Shown here: in pieces, positions 10,271 to 22,594 of the stretch
Layout: each line of letters opens with the position of its first letter
How positions within the stretch are numbered: position 1 is the first letter of the stretch
Assembly: GCA_950022295.1 (NCBI GenBank)
Contig: OX465595.1
Coordinates: forward strand, 65,556,770 to 65,620,769
Origin: Bromus sterilis
Taxonomy: Eukaryota; Streptophyta; Magnoliopsida; Poales; Poaceae
Reading direction: 5' to 3'
Length of the DNA: 64,000 nt
Notes under the pieces: model-generated
What the model was told of the DNA's origin: nothing
Databases searched by the model: none
The model's input: the letters and a program-made list of their open reading frames with translations, nothing else
Translations under genes and position numbers: made by a program

Positions 10271-11883
10271 TGATGGCTTCTCGCCCCTCGTTGGTTACCC
10301 AAAGTGGAAGGTTGAGATGTAGACAGAAGAAAATTTCCCTCGGTGAAAATACCAAGGTTTGTCTCCAGTGGGACTCCGACAACGACAGGAAGGTGACAAT
10401 GACACAAGCAATTAGGCGGTTGACGTGGACCTGCACACAAAACAGATAACTTTGATCAGTTCAGAGAGGTTGTCATTCCCTCCGGCCTTGTTGTTTACAA
10501 AGGATCAAACGAACGGGATAATAATGATAGTGATAGCAACGGAAAAGTAAATAAAGCAGAAAATAAATAGTGGGTGCAAACAGTATTGAAAATATGGACC
10601 GGGGTCCCATGATGTTCACTAGTGATGTCTCTCTCCCAAAAGACGATAAAATAGCCATGCGAGGTAAACAAATTACAGCTGGGCAATTGACAGGATTATG
10701 TGCGCAAACCAATGTTAACTATGCTATAAAGAAAGGAAGAGGCTCAAAAGCATGAGCGGTACGCCAAGACAAGTAGACCGAAATCCATCTGCATCTACCT
10801 ACTAATCATCCACCTTGAGACATCTATCTAGAACATCTCGCTGGTATTAAGTTGCGAATCCCACCCAAAGTGTAAACTCAAAGCAACAGACAACTGCATT
10901 AAAAAACTTTGCGTAAAGTAAACCGTCCTTGCACCCAAAAGTAGAAGCACCGTTGTTTTCTCCCTTGTGGAAATAGCACATCCCCAAGACTCATGTTTCT
11001 GTCACTCAAGCTAGTCATCAGGGGGCATGAACCCACAATCATGCATAACACTCCCTCTTGGAGTCACTACCTACTACTTGGCCAAAGCAATAAACAGCAA
11101 CGGAGAACATGCAAGAATTACTCAAGAACATAAATATAAAAGAGGAGAATCAAATATATTACTCAAACACAATCTGAACATAGTCTCCTAATCCATCATA
11201 TCCCAGCAAACTCAGCATAGCAACAACAGAAAGATTACATATGTGCATCGATCATGTAGGGCAGCTCACGAGGTCTAAACCATGAAGAATAAAGAGGGGA
11301 GGAGAACATCACATAGATACTGATCATGGACCCATGGTCCAAGGTGGACTACTCACGGTTCATCCGGGAAGCATCCATGGTGGTGGATAAGCTCCTGGAG
11401 GTGGTTCCTCCCTCCGGCAGGGTGCCGGGAAGAGGGCTCCTGGTGCTCCCGTCCTTGGAAGCGCGGCGGCGGCGGAACAGAGTAGAGATCTCGAAAAAGG
11501 GTTCTGTCCTCGAGGGTTTCGGGACGAGAGGGATATATAGGCGAAGGGGGCAGCTAGAAGTGGACCAGGGTCCCAGGCGCCCCCTCTGGCATGGACTAGG
11601 GGGTGGCCGCGCCAGGTGGCCGCCTGGGTCACACCTGGCTCCCCTCTGGCCCCACCCGGGCTCTTCCCGAAGCTTCCTGTATGCTGAATTTTCCTATATT
11701 TTTCCCGGAATTTTTCTGGCACTTTAAGTAATGGGAAAACAGGAACTAGCACTGGGGTGCACTGAGTTAATAGGTTAGTCCAAATATGATCAAAATTGTA
11801 TGGAAGTGCATCAATATCATAGCAATATCACACAAAAGAAGCATGGAGCAAGCAGAAATTATAGATATGTGTTGGACGTATTA
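10271..11883 (-). repeat. 5' LTR of Ath2
   Basis: A 1613-bp LTR matching the copy at 3438-5059 closely by eye. Its outer end reads TAATACGTCC on the minus strand, a change from the usual TGATACGTCC. TATATAT lies at 11533-11539. GCACG (11884-11888) follows, the TSD partner of GCACT at 3433-3437. Confidence 0.87.
11349..11378 (-). CDS. Leader uORF in the Ath2 5' LTR
   Basis: The nine-codon ORF MDASRMNRE ends in GTGAGTAG, identical to the copy in the 3' LTR of the same element. In this, the 5' LTR, it would lie in the transcribed leader about 155 nt after the TATA box. Confidence 0.35.
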   Translation of the reverse strand: MDASRMNRE

Positions 11884-12570
11884 GCACGCATGCAATGGAT
11901 GAGCGTAAGCACGAGAGTTGACACTTAGGATGGCAAAGAGAGAAATATGGTGGAGGAGGAAGACAAAAAAGGTGAGAAAGGCTCACATCAATGAGGACAA
12001 TCATAGGCGAGAAGGGCAAATGATAGATATGATGTGAGGAGTAGGGATTGCCATGCAACGGATGCACATATGAGCTAAAAATCTCTCCAATGGAAATAGT
12101 GGGGGTGCATCTAACTTGCTCGCTCATGAGGACCTAGAGCTCTTTTGAGGAGGCTCATCCTTGGAATATGCAAGCCAAGTTCTATAGTGTGAAGGTCCCC
12201 ACATACCTATATGCATGGATGATCATCTCTATGGAGTACATGGATAAGAGGAAGTACTAGTGTGGATCTTTCAAAAGGATAGTAGTGTTGCCCCTTTCTC
12301 TCTTTTTTTTTTCTTTTTTTTGTATTTTTTTTGGTGGCCTCAATGGCTCTTTCTATTTAACTCTCATTTTTCCTCTTTGGGATATTTTATTTCTTTCATT
12401 TTGGGATCTTTTCCTCACTTAAGGGCAACAATCTAATTTACAAGAGGGTATAGAAGATCTTTCACACTTTACAAGGTACTCAAATCATAAAGAAGATGTA
12501 GCTATCATGATGTATGCAATGTATGCCGCTGCTAGTGTAGCAAGAACATTTATGATATGAAGATCAAGTC

Positions 12571-12952
12571 ATGAAGAGGTGGATGTTGCATGGCAATATA
12601 TTTTGGAAAGGCTTTCGAAATGCCTTGATAGGTAGGTATGGTGGCTGTTTTGAGGAAATATATAAGGAGGTTTATGATGACAGAGCGCATCATGCCAAGG
12701 GTTTGGATGTATCAGAGAAGATGGACGCCAACTCTCGGAGTGAGCAGAAGGAAATGCACAACACAGGAGAGGCTACCAAATATGAGTAGGTGGAAGTGTC
12801 AACTTTCAATACTTACATTAGTCCGAAGAACTCATGCACTTATTATCGGTAACTCTCAATCTAATAAGGAGGTTCACAAAGAGACAAGTACCCCGAGGAG
12901 GAGTGTATGTGGGTTTGGTATTCCTTGCGCATCCTCGACTCATGGTACGTGA
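12571..12952 (+). other. Antisense ORF, Ath1 copy (frameshifted)
   Basis: The first part is open at 12571-12789 and the second at 12638-12952 in another frame. Together they cover the same sequence as the 127-codon ORF at 6278-6661. A one-base indel near SRSE separates them. Confidence 0.3.
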
Positions 12953-13583
12953 GTGTACTCTAATATTCGATCCCTCCAAAGATTAGCGATCCATCTAGTA
13001 GCTAGAGTTCTCAACAAGTTTTGTAGGTTTTTGAAAATACACACGGATTGCCCAAAATACGACACCTATCACTAATAGGCTAGAGCTCTTGACACCAAAA
13101 GTTCAAACATTACTAACATCAATACCTCGAAACTATTGCAAGTTACTACTAAAATTAAATAGAAACCTCAATTACCTACTTTCAAGACAAGACATAACTC
13201 AGTGCAACAACCAACTCTCTTAACAAGATAAACATGAAAACTAAAGAGAGTTCCAGCGACAAAATAAACAAAAGCCAAGGCTCTTGCTAAGACAAACTAA
13301 GACTAAAAACTAGACAGGGCAGTAGCTACGAAAAGATAAAGAACACACAACAGCAAAAAGATAGGCATGAAGAATCCTATGATGTGTTCTAGATTTTGAA
13401 AGTGGAGCGTGTTTCTCTCCCACACAAAGTAAGACGGGATCTAACTTGTTATGAACAACAAGTAAAGCTAAAGAAAAATGAAAATAAAACCTAAGAGCAA
13501 GACGCTCCAAGCATAGCACATAACTCATGAAGTGATAAAAATATAGTGAGACGAAGGACGAACTGATGATTGTTGATGGGGAA

Positions 13584-13662
13584 GGGGATGCACGGGGGCA
13601 TCCCCAAGCTTAGACGCTTGAGTCTCCTTGAATATTTATTGGGTATGCATGGGGGTATCCCC
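13584..13662 (-). other. Paired hairpins, Ath1 copy
   Basis: GGGGATGC...GCATCCCC at 13584-13605 and GGGTATGC...GTATCCCC at 13641-13662. In the second, the change GGGGAT to GGGTAT costs one pair. Confidence 0.5.
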
Positions 13663-14117
13663 AAGCTTGAGCACTTGACACTCCTGGATCTTCTTTCATC
13701 ATCTTCCATCGCACACTTGAAAACTCCCTTCATACATAACTCATCATAAGCTGATTAGAGAGGTTAGTGATACGCTCAAACGTATCGATAGTTTCTGCTC
13801 GCTCCATGCATGTTTTGTGTGATATGGCTATGATCTAGATACACTTTCATATACTTTTGATCATATTTGGACTAACCTACTAACTCAGGGCACCCCAGTG
13901 CCAGTTCCTATTTTCTGCTGTTTTTCTATTCCAGGTTTCCCCCATATTTAAAGTGCTCCAAAAATTCGGGAAAAATCGGATAAAAAATCAACGTAACGGA
14001 GTCTTCCAGAAACACCCAAGTGGGGACAGAGGGCTACCACCAAGGGCCCAGGCGGCCACCTAGAGCGGCCAGGGGGGCGCCTGGACCCCTGGTGCCCCCC
14101 TGGCTGCCCCCTTCGCC

Positions 14118-14125
14118 TATTTATT
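14118..14125 (+). promoter_or_regulatory. TATA-like box of the Ath3 5' LTR
   Basis: CCTATTTATTC sits between the GC-rich core and CCGTGACGGGGAA. The Ath2 LTRs have a stronger TATATAT at the same place, which supports the assignment. Confidence 0.5.
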
Positions 14126-14277
14126 CTCCGTGACGGGGAAACTCCGAAGACAGAACCCTATTTCGCAATCTCGCCTCTGTTCTGCCGCCGGGCGGTTCCA
14201 ATATCGGGAGCACCGTCAGGACCCTTCCAGGAAACCTGCCGGAGGGAGGATCGACCTCCGGGAGCTTCTCCTCCACC

Positions 14278-14307
14278 ATGGACGCTTCCCGGATGTGCCG
14301 TGAGTAG
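14278..14307 (+). CDS. Leader uORF MDASRMCRE, Ath3 5' LTR
   Basis: Nine codons ending in GTGAGTAG, about 155 nt after the TATA-like box. In the 3' LTR of the same element (from 20908) one base is missing and GTGAGT has become ATGAGT, so both the ORF and the donor motif are lost there. Confidence 0.38.
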   Translation: MDASRMCRE

Positions 14308-15404
14308 TCTACCTTTTGACCTTGGGTCCGTGATCAGTAGCTATGTGATGTTCTCCTCCCCTCTTTGTTCTTCATGGTTTAGACCTCGTGAGCTGCCCTA
14401 CATGATCGAGGCACATATGTAATTCTTTTTGATTTTGCTATGCTGAGTGATGGGATCTGATGGATTATGAGATTATGTTCAGATTATGATAGAGTAATAT
14501 AATTGGTTCTTATCTTTTGTATTTTTGTTCCGAAGTAATTCTTGCATGTTCTCTGTTGCTATTTATTGCGTTGGCCAAGTGGTAGGTAGTGACTCCAAGA
14601 GGGAACGTTATGCTCGATTGTGGGTACATGCCCCTTGATGACAAGCTTGAGTGACACAAACATGAGTCTAGGGGATGTGTTGTGGCCACAAGGGGGAAAA
14701 CAACGGTGCTTGTAACCGCGGTTACAAGGATTTTTTAATTTACGCAAAGTTCTTCTAATGAAGTTGTCTGTTGCTTTGGGTTTACACTTTGGGTGGGGCT
14801 CTCAACTTAATACCAGCGAGATATTCTGGATAGATATCTCATGGTGGACGATTAGTAGTAGATGCAGATGGATTTCGGTCTAATTATTTTAGCGTACTGC
14901 CCATGCTTTTGAGCCTCTTCCTTTCTTTTGTAGCATAGTTAGCATTGCGGTGCGTTTATAATCCTGTCAATTGCCCAATTGTAATTTGTTTCCCTCGCAT
15001 AGAAGTCTTATCGTCTTTTGGGAGAGAGACATCACTAGTGAACATCACGGGACCCCGGTCCATATTCTCATCACTGTTTACACACTCCTTTACTTTATTT
15101 ATTTTTTACTTTCAGTTTCTATCATTATCATTATCCTGTGTTTTTGATCCTTTGTAAACAACAAGACCAGAGAGATTGACAACCTCTCTGAACTTCGTTG
15201 GGAGAAAAGTTAATTGTGTTGTGTGCAGGTCCGCGTCAGGTGTGCCGCTGACACCTACTTATCATCGCCGGAGTCCTACTGGTCGATACTCAACCTCGGT
15301 ATCTTCACCGAGGGAAATTTGCTGCTACGCTGCATCTTACCTTCCACTTGGGGTAACAAACAAAGGGCAAGAAGCAATCCTATCTCGCGTATCAAGCGAA
15401 TTTC

Positions 15405-15420
15405 TGGCGCCGTTGCGAGG
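15405..15420 (+). other. Primer binding site of Ath3
   Basis: TGGCGCCGTTGCGAGG lies 10 nt after the LTR. It matches the tRNA-Asp complement except for two bases (CG to GA), so priming may be weakened. Confidence 0.75.
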
Positions 15421-15558
15421 GATTCCGAGTGATAAGATAGGGGAGTTGCCCACGACCTTTTACCTTTACTTTTTAGTCTTGTTAGTTTACCTTTATTTTT
15501 TTTATCTTTGTGTCTTATATCAAAAATTACAGAAAAATCTGGCACACCTGCTGCTACT

Positions 15559-17574
15559 ATGGGTTCCTCTGAAAACACAAAGTTGTGTGACTTCACCAGT
15601 CACAACAACAAAGACTTTATCTGCACTCCTGTTGCCACACCTGCCACTTCAACTACCTCTTATGAAATTAAACCTACTTTACTAAACCTTGTTATGAGAG
15701 ATCAATTCTCGGGTGCTGGAGATGATGCTGCTTTACACTTGAATAATTTTGTTGAATTATGTGATATGCAAAAGTATAAAGAAGTAAAAGGTGATGTTGT
15801 TAAGCTCAAGCTTTTTCCTTTCTCTTTGAGGGACGGAGCTAAAATCTTGTTTCAATCTTTGCCTAGGAATAGCATAGATTCTTGGGATAAATGCAAAGAT
15901 GCTTTTATTGGGAAGTAGTACCCACCTGCTAAAATTATCCAATTGAGGAGTAACATTATGAATTTTAGGCAATTGGATAATGAACATGTTGCCCAAGCTT
16001 GGGAACGTATGAAATCTCTTGTTAAGAAATGCCCTACACATGGTTTGACTACCTGGATGGTTATCCAGACTTTGTATGCAGGCTTGAACTTTACCTAATG
16101 GAACCTGTTAGATTCGGTCGCGGGAGGAACCTTTATGTCAACTACACTCGGTGCTGCCACCAAACTCCTTGATGAGATGATGACCAACTATTCCCAATGG
16201 CACACCGAACGCGCTCCAACGGGGAGGAAGGTAAATTCTGTCGAGGAAATTACCTCTCTCAATGATAAAGTTGATTTAATTATGTCTCTACTTACCAAGC
16301 AACCCTCTATTGATCCTCATGATGTTCCTTTAAATTCTTTGGTTGCTCAGGAACAAGTAGATGTGAACTTCATTGCTAGAAACAACTTTAATAATAATGC
16401 TTTTAGGGGCAACTTTGCTAGTAATCCTAGACTGTTTCCATCCACTTATGGGAACAACAACACCTACCCTAGCAACAAGAACCCCACTTCTGAACTAGAA
16501 AATATGCTGAGAGATTTTATCACTACCCAAAAAGCCTTCAACAAGAATGTGTAAGAAAAGCTAGCTAAATTAAATAATCTTTGTTTGAAGGTAGACAACT
16601 TTGCCCTTGATGTTGAGATGTTAAAGATTAGAACCTCTCCCCTTGAGGAGAGTAAGGCCACTCCTATTAATGCTATCCAGTTATAAATTAATGAAAACAT
16701 TAGGATGATGGCTAAACTTAAAGAAACATGGGCTCAAGAAAAAGAGGTTCCTACACACCACACTGTTGAAACTATCCAAATTGTTGAGGACACTGAAACT
16801 ATTAGCACCCAATGCATTCCTGGTCCCATCGGACCTATTAATGGTGATGCTAATACCTCAAACATAGAAGAAGAAACTCCTATGAACATAGAGGGTTTCA
16901 AACAAGTGAGCTTAGATGACACTACTACCACCTTTGATAGTAGTGATATTGATTTTGATAGTTGCACCCTTTCAGAAGTTATCAGCTTATTACACAAAAT
17001 GTCTAGAGACCCCCACACTAGCACACTCAATCTTGACTTCACGGAGCATATAAAAAATGCTCTCATCAAAGCTAGGGAGGAGAAGCTTAGGATAGAAGCC
17101 TCCATACCTAGGAAGCTAGATGATGGTTGGGACCCTATGATAAAAATCAAATTAAATAACTTCTCTTGCTATGCTTTATGTGACGTTGGAGCTAGTACCT
17201 CCGTCATGCCCAAAAGAATGTATGGTATGTTTGAATTGAAACCTTTTGATTCATGTTCTTTTGGTGTTCGCCTTGTCGACTCTTCCATAAAGAAACCTTT
17301 GGGGAAGATCGACGATGTTCTTATCATTGTCAATGACAACTATGTTCCCGTTGATCTTATGATTATGGATATAGAGTGTGAACCTTTATGTCCAATTATT
17401 TTGGGACGTCCTTTTCTTCGCACCGTTGGTGCTGTTATTGACATGAAAGAGGGGAATATAAAATTCCAATTCCCTCTCAAAAAGGGGATGGAACACTTCC
17501 CTAGAAAGAAAGTCAAGTTAGCTTTTGAGTCCGTTACACGGACAAGCTATTCTCTTTCTCTTGATAAAACTTGA
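15559..17574 (+). pseudogene. Ath3 gag-pro, one frame with four stops
   Basis: A single frame runs from ATG 15559 (MGSSENTK) to TGA 17572-17574 with no frameshift, but with stops at 15916 (TAG), 16096 (TAA), 16552 (TAA) and 16684 (TAA). Gag core motifs FPFSLR, LPRN, YPPAKI and QAWERM lie in the first half. The protease half has CDVGAS, with the catalytic aspartate codon at 17182, and ILGRPFLRT downstream. About 300 codons after the last stop are open (16705-17574). It ends without RT or integrase. This is the best template for the family's reading frame in the window. Confidence 0.87.
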
Positions 17575-18206
17575 TTCTTCTTTTGCATTATGCCTAGCTT
17601 AAAGGCGTAAAAGAAAGCGCTTGTTGGGAGGCAACCAAGATGTTTTTTACTTCTGTTCTTAGTGGTATTGATGATTGTTACTATTGTAGCAACATCATTG
17701 TATCTTTATTTTCAAGCTTTGTGCCAAGTATAGCCTCATATGACAAGGGAAGTGAAAGTTGTGACATGCTGTCCAGAAAATAGATCCTGTCCTCATGACG
17801 GAAAAAATCAGAATAAATCACCAGTTCATATTTTTGAGCTGAGTTTTTACACAGAGTGATCTATACAATCACGGAAGTTTCGTATGTTCTGAGTTTTTTT
17901 ATATGAGTTGCAGAAGTTCCCCTAAAAAATTCTTTACTACCTGTTGTTCTGTTTTTCACAGACTCTGCCACGTTTTGTCTCTCCTAACTTTTGCAAACCT
18001 TAAGCTTGCTTTTTCTTTGCAAAAACCTTTTGGCAATCTTGAGAAACAGTACCTCTTCAAGAATATCTTTATATCCAGTGGGGAAAAATTATTTATTAAG
18101 GGTACTAACCTCTCTAATCAGCTTATGATGAGTTGTGTATGAAGGGAGTTTTGAAGTGTGCGATGGAAGATGATGAAAGAAGATTCGGGAGTGTCAAGCG
18201 CTCAAG

Positions 18207-18285
18207 CTTGGGGATGCATGGGCATCCCCAACAAATATTCAAGGAGACTCAAGCGTCTAAGATTGGGGATGCCCCCGTGCATCCC
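18207..18285 (+). other. Paired hairpins, Ath3 copy
   Basis: CTTGGGGATGC pairs with GCATCCCCAA (18207-18231), and GGGGATGC with GCATCCCC (18264-18285). The spacing matches the other copies. Confidence 0.55.
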
Positions 18286-18915
18286 CTTCTCCATCAACAA
18301 TCATCAGTTCGTCCTTCGTCTCACTATATTTTTATCACTTCATGCGTTATGTGCTATCCTTGGAGCGTCTCGCTCTTAGGTTTTATTTTTAGTTTTCTTT
18401 AGCTTTGGTTGCTGTTCATAACAAGTTAGATCCCGTCTTACTTTGTGTGGGAGAGAAACACGCTCCACTTTCAAAATCTAGAACACATCATAGGATTCTT
18501 CATGCCTATCTTTTGCTGTTGTGTGTTCTTTATCTTTTCATAGCTACTGCCATGTTTAGTTTTAGTCTTAGTTTGTCATTAGCAAGAGTCTTGGCTTTTG
18601 TCTAGTTTATTGCTAAAACTCTCTTTAGTTTTCATGTTTATCTTGTTAAGAGAGATGGTTGTTGCACTGAGTAATGTCTTGTTTGAGAAGTAGGTAATTG
18701 AGGTTGCTATTTAATTCTAGTAGTAACTTGCAATAGTTTTGAGGTATTGATGTGAGTAATGTTTGAACTTTTGGTGTCAAGAGCTCTAGCCTATTAGTGA
18801 TAGGTGTTGTATTTTGGGAAATCCGTGTTTATTTTCAAAACCTACAAAACTAGTTCAGAACTCTAGCTACTAGATGGATCACTAGTCTTTGGAGGGTTCG
18901 GATATTAGAGTACAC

Positions 18916-19230
18916 TCACGTACCATGAGTCGAGGATGCGCAAGGATAACCAAACCCCCATACACTCCTCCTCGGGGTACTTGTCTCTTTGTGAACCTCC
19001 TCATTAGATTGAGAGTTACCGATAATAAGTGCATGAGTTCTTCGGACTAATGTAAGTATTGAAAGTTTACACTTCCACCTCCTCATATTTGCTAGCCTCT
19101 CCTGTGCCGTGCATTGCCTCCTCTCACTCCGAGAGTTGGCGTCCACCTTCGCCGTCACATCCAAACCCTTGGCATGATACACTCTGTCATAATAAACCTC
19201 CTTATAACTTTCCTCAAAGAAAGCCACCAT
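18916..19230 (-). other. Antisense ORF, Ath3 copy
   Basis: 104 open codons that include DVTAKVDANSRSE and then LVRRTHALIIGNSQSN through GFGYPCASS. It is the C-terminal two thirds of the 127-codon ORF in Ath2, reached through a different frame after SRSE. Confidence 0.32.
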
Positions 19231-20376
19231 ACCTACCTATCAAGGCATTTACATAGTCTTTCCGAGATATATTGCCATGGAACTTCCACATCTTCATGAC
19301 TTGATCTTCATGTCATACATGTTCCTGCTACACTGGAAGCGACATACATTGCATATATCATGATAGATAAATCTTCCTTATGATTTGAGTACCTTGTAAA
19401 GTGTGAAAGATCTTCTATACCCTCTTGTAAGTTAGAGTGTTGCCCTTAAGCAAGGAAAAGATCCCAAAGTGGACAAAATAAAAGATCCCAAAGAGGAAAA
19501 ATGAGAGTTAAATAGAAAGAGCCATTGAGGCCACCAAAAAATATAAAAAATATAAAAAAAGAAAATAAAAAGAGAGAAAGGGGCAACACTACTATCCTTT
19601 TGAAAGATCCACACTAGTAGTCCCTCTTATCCTTGTACTCCATAGAGATGATCATGCATATAGCTATGTGGGGACCTTCACACTATAGAACTTGGCTTGC
19701 ATATTCCAAGGATGAGCCTCCTCAAAAGAGCTCTAGGTCCTCATGAGAGAGCAAGTTAGATGCACCCCCACTATTTCCATTGGAGAGATTTTTAGCTCAT
19801 ATGTGCATCCGTTGCATGGCAATCCCTACTCCTCACATCATATCTATCATTTGGCCTTCTCTCCTATGATTGTCCTCATTGATTTGAGCCTTTCTCGCCT
19901 TTTTGACTTCCTCCTCCACCATATTTTTCTCTTTTCCATCCTAAGTGTCAACTCTCGTGCTTACGCTCATCCATTGCATGAGTGCTCAAAATATCGAAAA
20001 GGAGTGGATAAAATTGACTTGTACCTGGCTAGTGGTCTGGGGACGAGTCAAGATAAGATTCCAAAGAAGACCAAGTGTGAAACTTTAGTAGATTGAGTTC
20101 TCAACAATAATACTTTTTTTTCTCTCATATTCCCTATCCCCCTTCTTGCACACAAAAACCACTTGGATACATTCGAGTCACGGACAGTGAGAGCTCTTGC
20201 ACCTAATGTTGTTTCATTGCTTGTTTCAATGCTAATATAGACTCTTGCATGTTATGACTTGAATTGAATTACATACCTTGATTTCTTTACTTTTCAAAGT
20301 CCTTATATGGTTGCTAGCATGTCACAACAGAAATTATGCCTGTTATCATTTACCTACTCGAGGACGAGCAGGAATT

Positions 20377-20390
20377 AAGCTTGGGGATGT
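20377..20390 (+). other. Polypurine tract of Ath3
   Basis: AAGCTTGGGGATGT immediately precedes the 3' LTR. Confidence 0.8.
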
Positions 20391-22023
20391 TGATACGTCT
20401 CAAATGTATCGATAATTTCTGCTCGCTCCATGCATGTTTTGTGTGATATTTCTATGATCTAGATACACTTTCATACACTTTTGATCATATTTGGACTAAC
20501 CTACTAACTCAGTGCACCCCAGTGCCAGTTCCTGTTTTCTGCTGTTTTTCTATTCCAGGTTTCCCCCATATTAAAAATGCTAAAAAAATCGGGAAAAATC
20601 GGATAAAATATTAGTGCAACGGAGTCTTCCAGAAGCACCCAAGTGGGGCCAGAGGGCCACCACCAGGGGCCCAGGCGCCCAGCTGGCGCGGCCATGGGCC
20701 TGACCGTGCTAGGGGGCGCCTGGACCCCTGGTTGCCCCCCTTCGCCTATTTATTCTCCGTCACGGGGAAACTCCGAAGAGAGAATCCCATTTTGCAAATT
20801 CTCCTCTATTCCGCCGCCTCCGCGCTTCCAAAATCGGGAGCACCATCAGGACCCTTTCCGGCACCCTGCCGGAGGGAGGATCAACCTCCGGGAGCTTCTC
20901 TTCCACCATGGACGCTTCCAGATGTGCCATGAGTAGTCTACCTTGGACCATGGGTCCGTGATCAGTAGCTATGTGATGTTCTCCTCCCCTCTTTGTTCTT
21001 CATGGTTTAGACCTCGTGAGCTGCCCTACATGATCGAGGCACATATGTAATTCTTTCTGCTTTTTCTATGCTGAGTTTGATGGGATCTGATGGATTATGA
21101 GATTATGTTCAGATTGTGATAGAGTAATATAATTAGTTCTTATCTTTTGTATTTTTGTTCCGAAGTAATTCTTGCATGTTCTCCGTTGCTATTTATTGCT
21201 TTGGCCAAGTGGTAGGTAGTGACTCCAAGAGGGAACGTTATGCTCGATTGTGGGTACATGCCCCCTGATGACACGCTTGAGTGACATAAACTTGGGTCTA
21301 GGGGATGTGTTGTGACCACAAGGGGGAAAACAATCGTGCTTGTAACCGCGGTTACAAGGATTGTTTACTTTACGCAAAGTTCTTTTAATGCAGTTGTCTG
21401 TTGCTTTGGGTTTACACTTTGGGTGGGGATCGCAACTTAATACCAGCGAGATGTTCTGGATAGATATCTCAAGGTGGATGATTAGTAGTAGATGCAGATG
21501 GATTGCGGTCTACTTATTTCGGCGTACTTCCCATTCTTTTGAGCCTCTTCCTTTCTTTTGTAGCATAGTTAGCATTGCGGTGCGTTTATAATACTGTCAA
21601 TTGCCCATCTGTAATTTGTTTACCTCGCATAGCAGTCTTATCGTCTTTTGGGAGAGAGACATCACTAGTGAACATCACAGGACCCCGGTCCATATTCTCA
21701 TCACTGTTTACACACTCCTTTACTTTATTGCTTTTTAATTTCAGTTGCTATCATTATCATTATCCTGTGTTTTTTATCCTTTGTAAGAAACAAGACCGGA
21801 GAGATTGACAACCTCTCTGAACTTTGTTGGGAGCAAAGTTAATTGTGTTGTGTGCAGGTCCGCGTCAGGTGCGCCGCTGACACCTACTTATCATCGGCGG
21901 AGTCCTACTGTTCGATACTCAGCCTCGGTATCTTCACCGAGGGAAACTTGCTGCTACGCTGCATCTTACCTTCCAGTTGGGGTAAATAACGAAGGGCGAG
22001 AAGCAATCCTATCTCACGTATCA
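20391..22023 (+). repeat. 3' LTR of Ath3
   Basis: A 1633-bp LTR that starts TGATACGTCTC and ends CACGTATCA. It is followed directly by GGACCCATGG, which is internal to a minus-strand LTR, rather than by a copy of the left flank GTTAG. Confidence 0.86.
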
Positions 22024-22594
22024 GGACCCATGGTCCAAGGTAAACTACTCACGACACATCCGGGAAGCGTCCATGGTGGAGGAGAAGCTCCCGGAGGTCG
22101 ATCCTCCCTCCGGCAGGGTGCCGAGAAGGGTCCTGACGGTGCTTCCGATCTTGGAAGTGTGGCGGCGGCGGAATAGAGGAGAATTTGCGAAATAGGGTTC
22201 TGTCTTCGGAGTTTCCCCGTGACGGAGAATAAATAGGTGAAGGGGGGCAGCCAGGGGGGCCACCAGGGGCCCAGGCGCCCCCTGACGCGGCCAAGCTCCT
22301 GGCTGCGCCAGGTGGCCTCCTGGGTGCCTGGTGGTGGCCCTCCTTCGGGCTTCTGGTGTCTTCCGACACGCTGATTTTTTATCTTATTTTTCCCAGATTT
22401 TTGGAGTATTTTTATATGGGGAAAAACCGAAATAGAAAAACAACAGAAAACAGGAACTGACACTGGGGTGCACTTAGTTAGTAGGTTAGTACAAATATGA
22501 TCAAAACTGTATGAAAGTGTATCTAGATCATAGCAATATCACACAAAACATGCATGGAGCGAGCAGAAATTATCGATACGTTTGAGACGTATCA
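22024..22594 (-). repeat. Ath4: 3' LTR fragment
   Basis: 571 bp of a minus-strand Athila-type LTR, corresponding to roughly the first third of the LTR in sense direction. It starts at TGATACGTCTC (22594 on the minus strand) and breaks off at GGACC where Ath3 begins. About 1060 bp of the LTR is missing. The uORF MDASRMCRE lies at 22045-22074. Confidence 0.85.
22045..22074 (-). CDS. Leader uORF, Ath4 LTR fragment
   Basis: MDASRMCRE with its stop inside GTGAGTAG, as in Ath3. The frame upstream stays open through a GTLPEGGSTSGSF segment that recurs in the Ath2 and Ath5 LTRs. Confidence 0.35.
   Translation of the reverse strand: MDASRMCRE

Larger units (their letters stand above)
3438..11883 (-). 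mobile_element. Ath2: full-length Athila-lineage gypsy element, gag-pro only
   Basis: An 8446-bp element read on the minus strand, with LTRs at 10271-11883 (5') and 3438-5059 (3'), TSD GCACT/GCACG, a tRNA-Asp-type primer binding site, gag plus aspartic protease, a noncoding 3' region of about 3 kb, and a polypurine tract. No reverse transcriptase, RNase H or integrase is recognisable, so it is non-autonomous. The gag sequence (FPFSLR, LPRN, YYPPAKI, QAWERM, AGLNF, DSAAGGTF) is of the Athila type. In grasses, Sabrina and WHAM are the families I would compare first, but that name is recalled, not tested. Confidence 0.88.
11884..13767 (-). mobile_element. Ath1: noncoding 3' region, right part
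   Basis: This continues Ath1 after the Ath2 insertion and matches 5470-7470 and 35332-36990 of related copies. It has no coding domain. It carries the antisense ORF (12571-12952, split by a frameshift near 12750) and both hairpins (13584-13605 and 13641-13662). It stops at GAGGTTAG, where Ath3 begins. The gag-pro part of Ath1 is absent from the window. Confidence 0.82.
13768..15394 (+). repeat. 5' LTR of Ath3
   Basis: A 1627-bp LTR that starts TGATACGCTC and ends CGCGTATCA. It has a GC-rich core (14030-14115), TATTTATT at 14118-14125 and the leader uORF at 14278-14307. It differs at many positions from its partner at 20391. Confidence 0.87.
17575..20376 (+). other. Noncoding 3' region of Ath3
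   Basis: About 2.8 kb, collinear in sense orientation with the minus-strand copies. It holds the hairpins (18207-18285) and, on the minus strand, the antisense ORF (19230-18916). No pol domain is visible. Confidence 0.8.
13768..22023 (+). mobile_element. Ath3: Athila-lineage gag-pro element with mismatched flanks
   Basis: An 8256-bp plus-strand element with LTRs at 13768-15394 and 20391-22023, PBS, gag-pro and polypurine tract, of the same family as Ath2 but in the opposite orientation. The flanks do not form a TSD: GTTAG on the left and GGACC on the right. The left neighbour is the noncoding interior of a minus-strand copy and the right neighbour starts inside a minus-strand LTR. Recombination between two plus-oriented copies would produce this. 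Confidence 0.85.
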
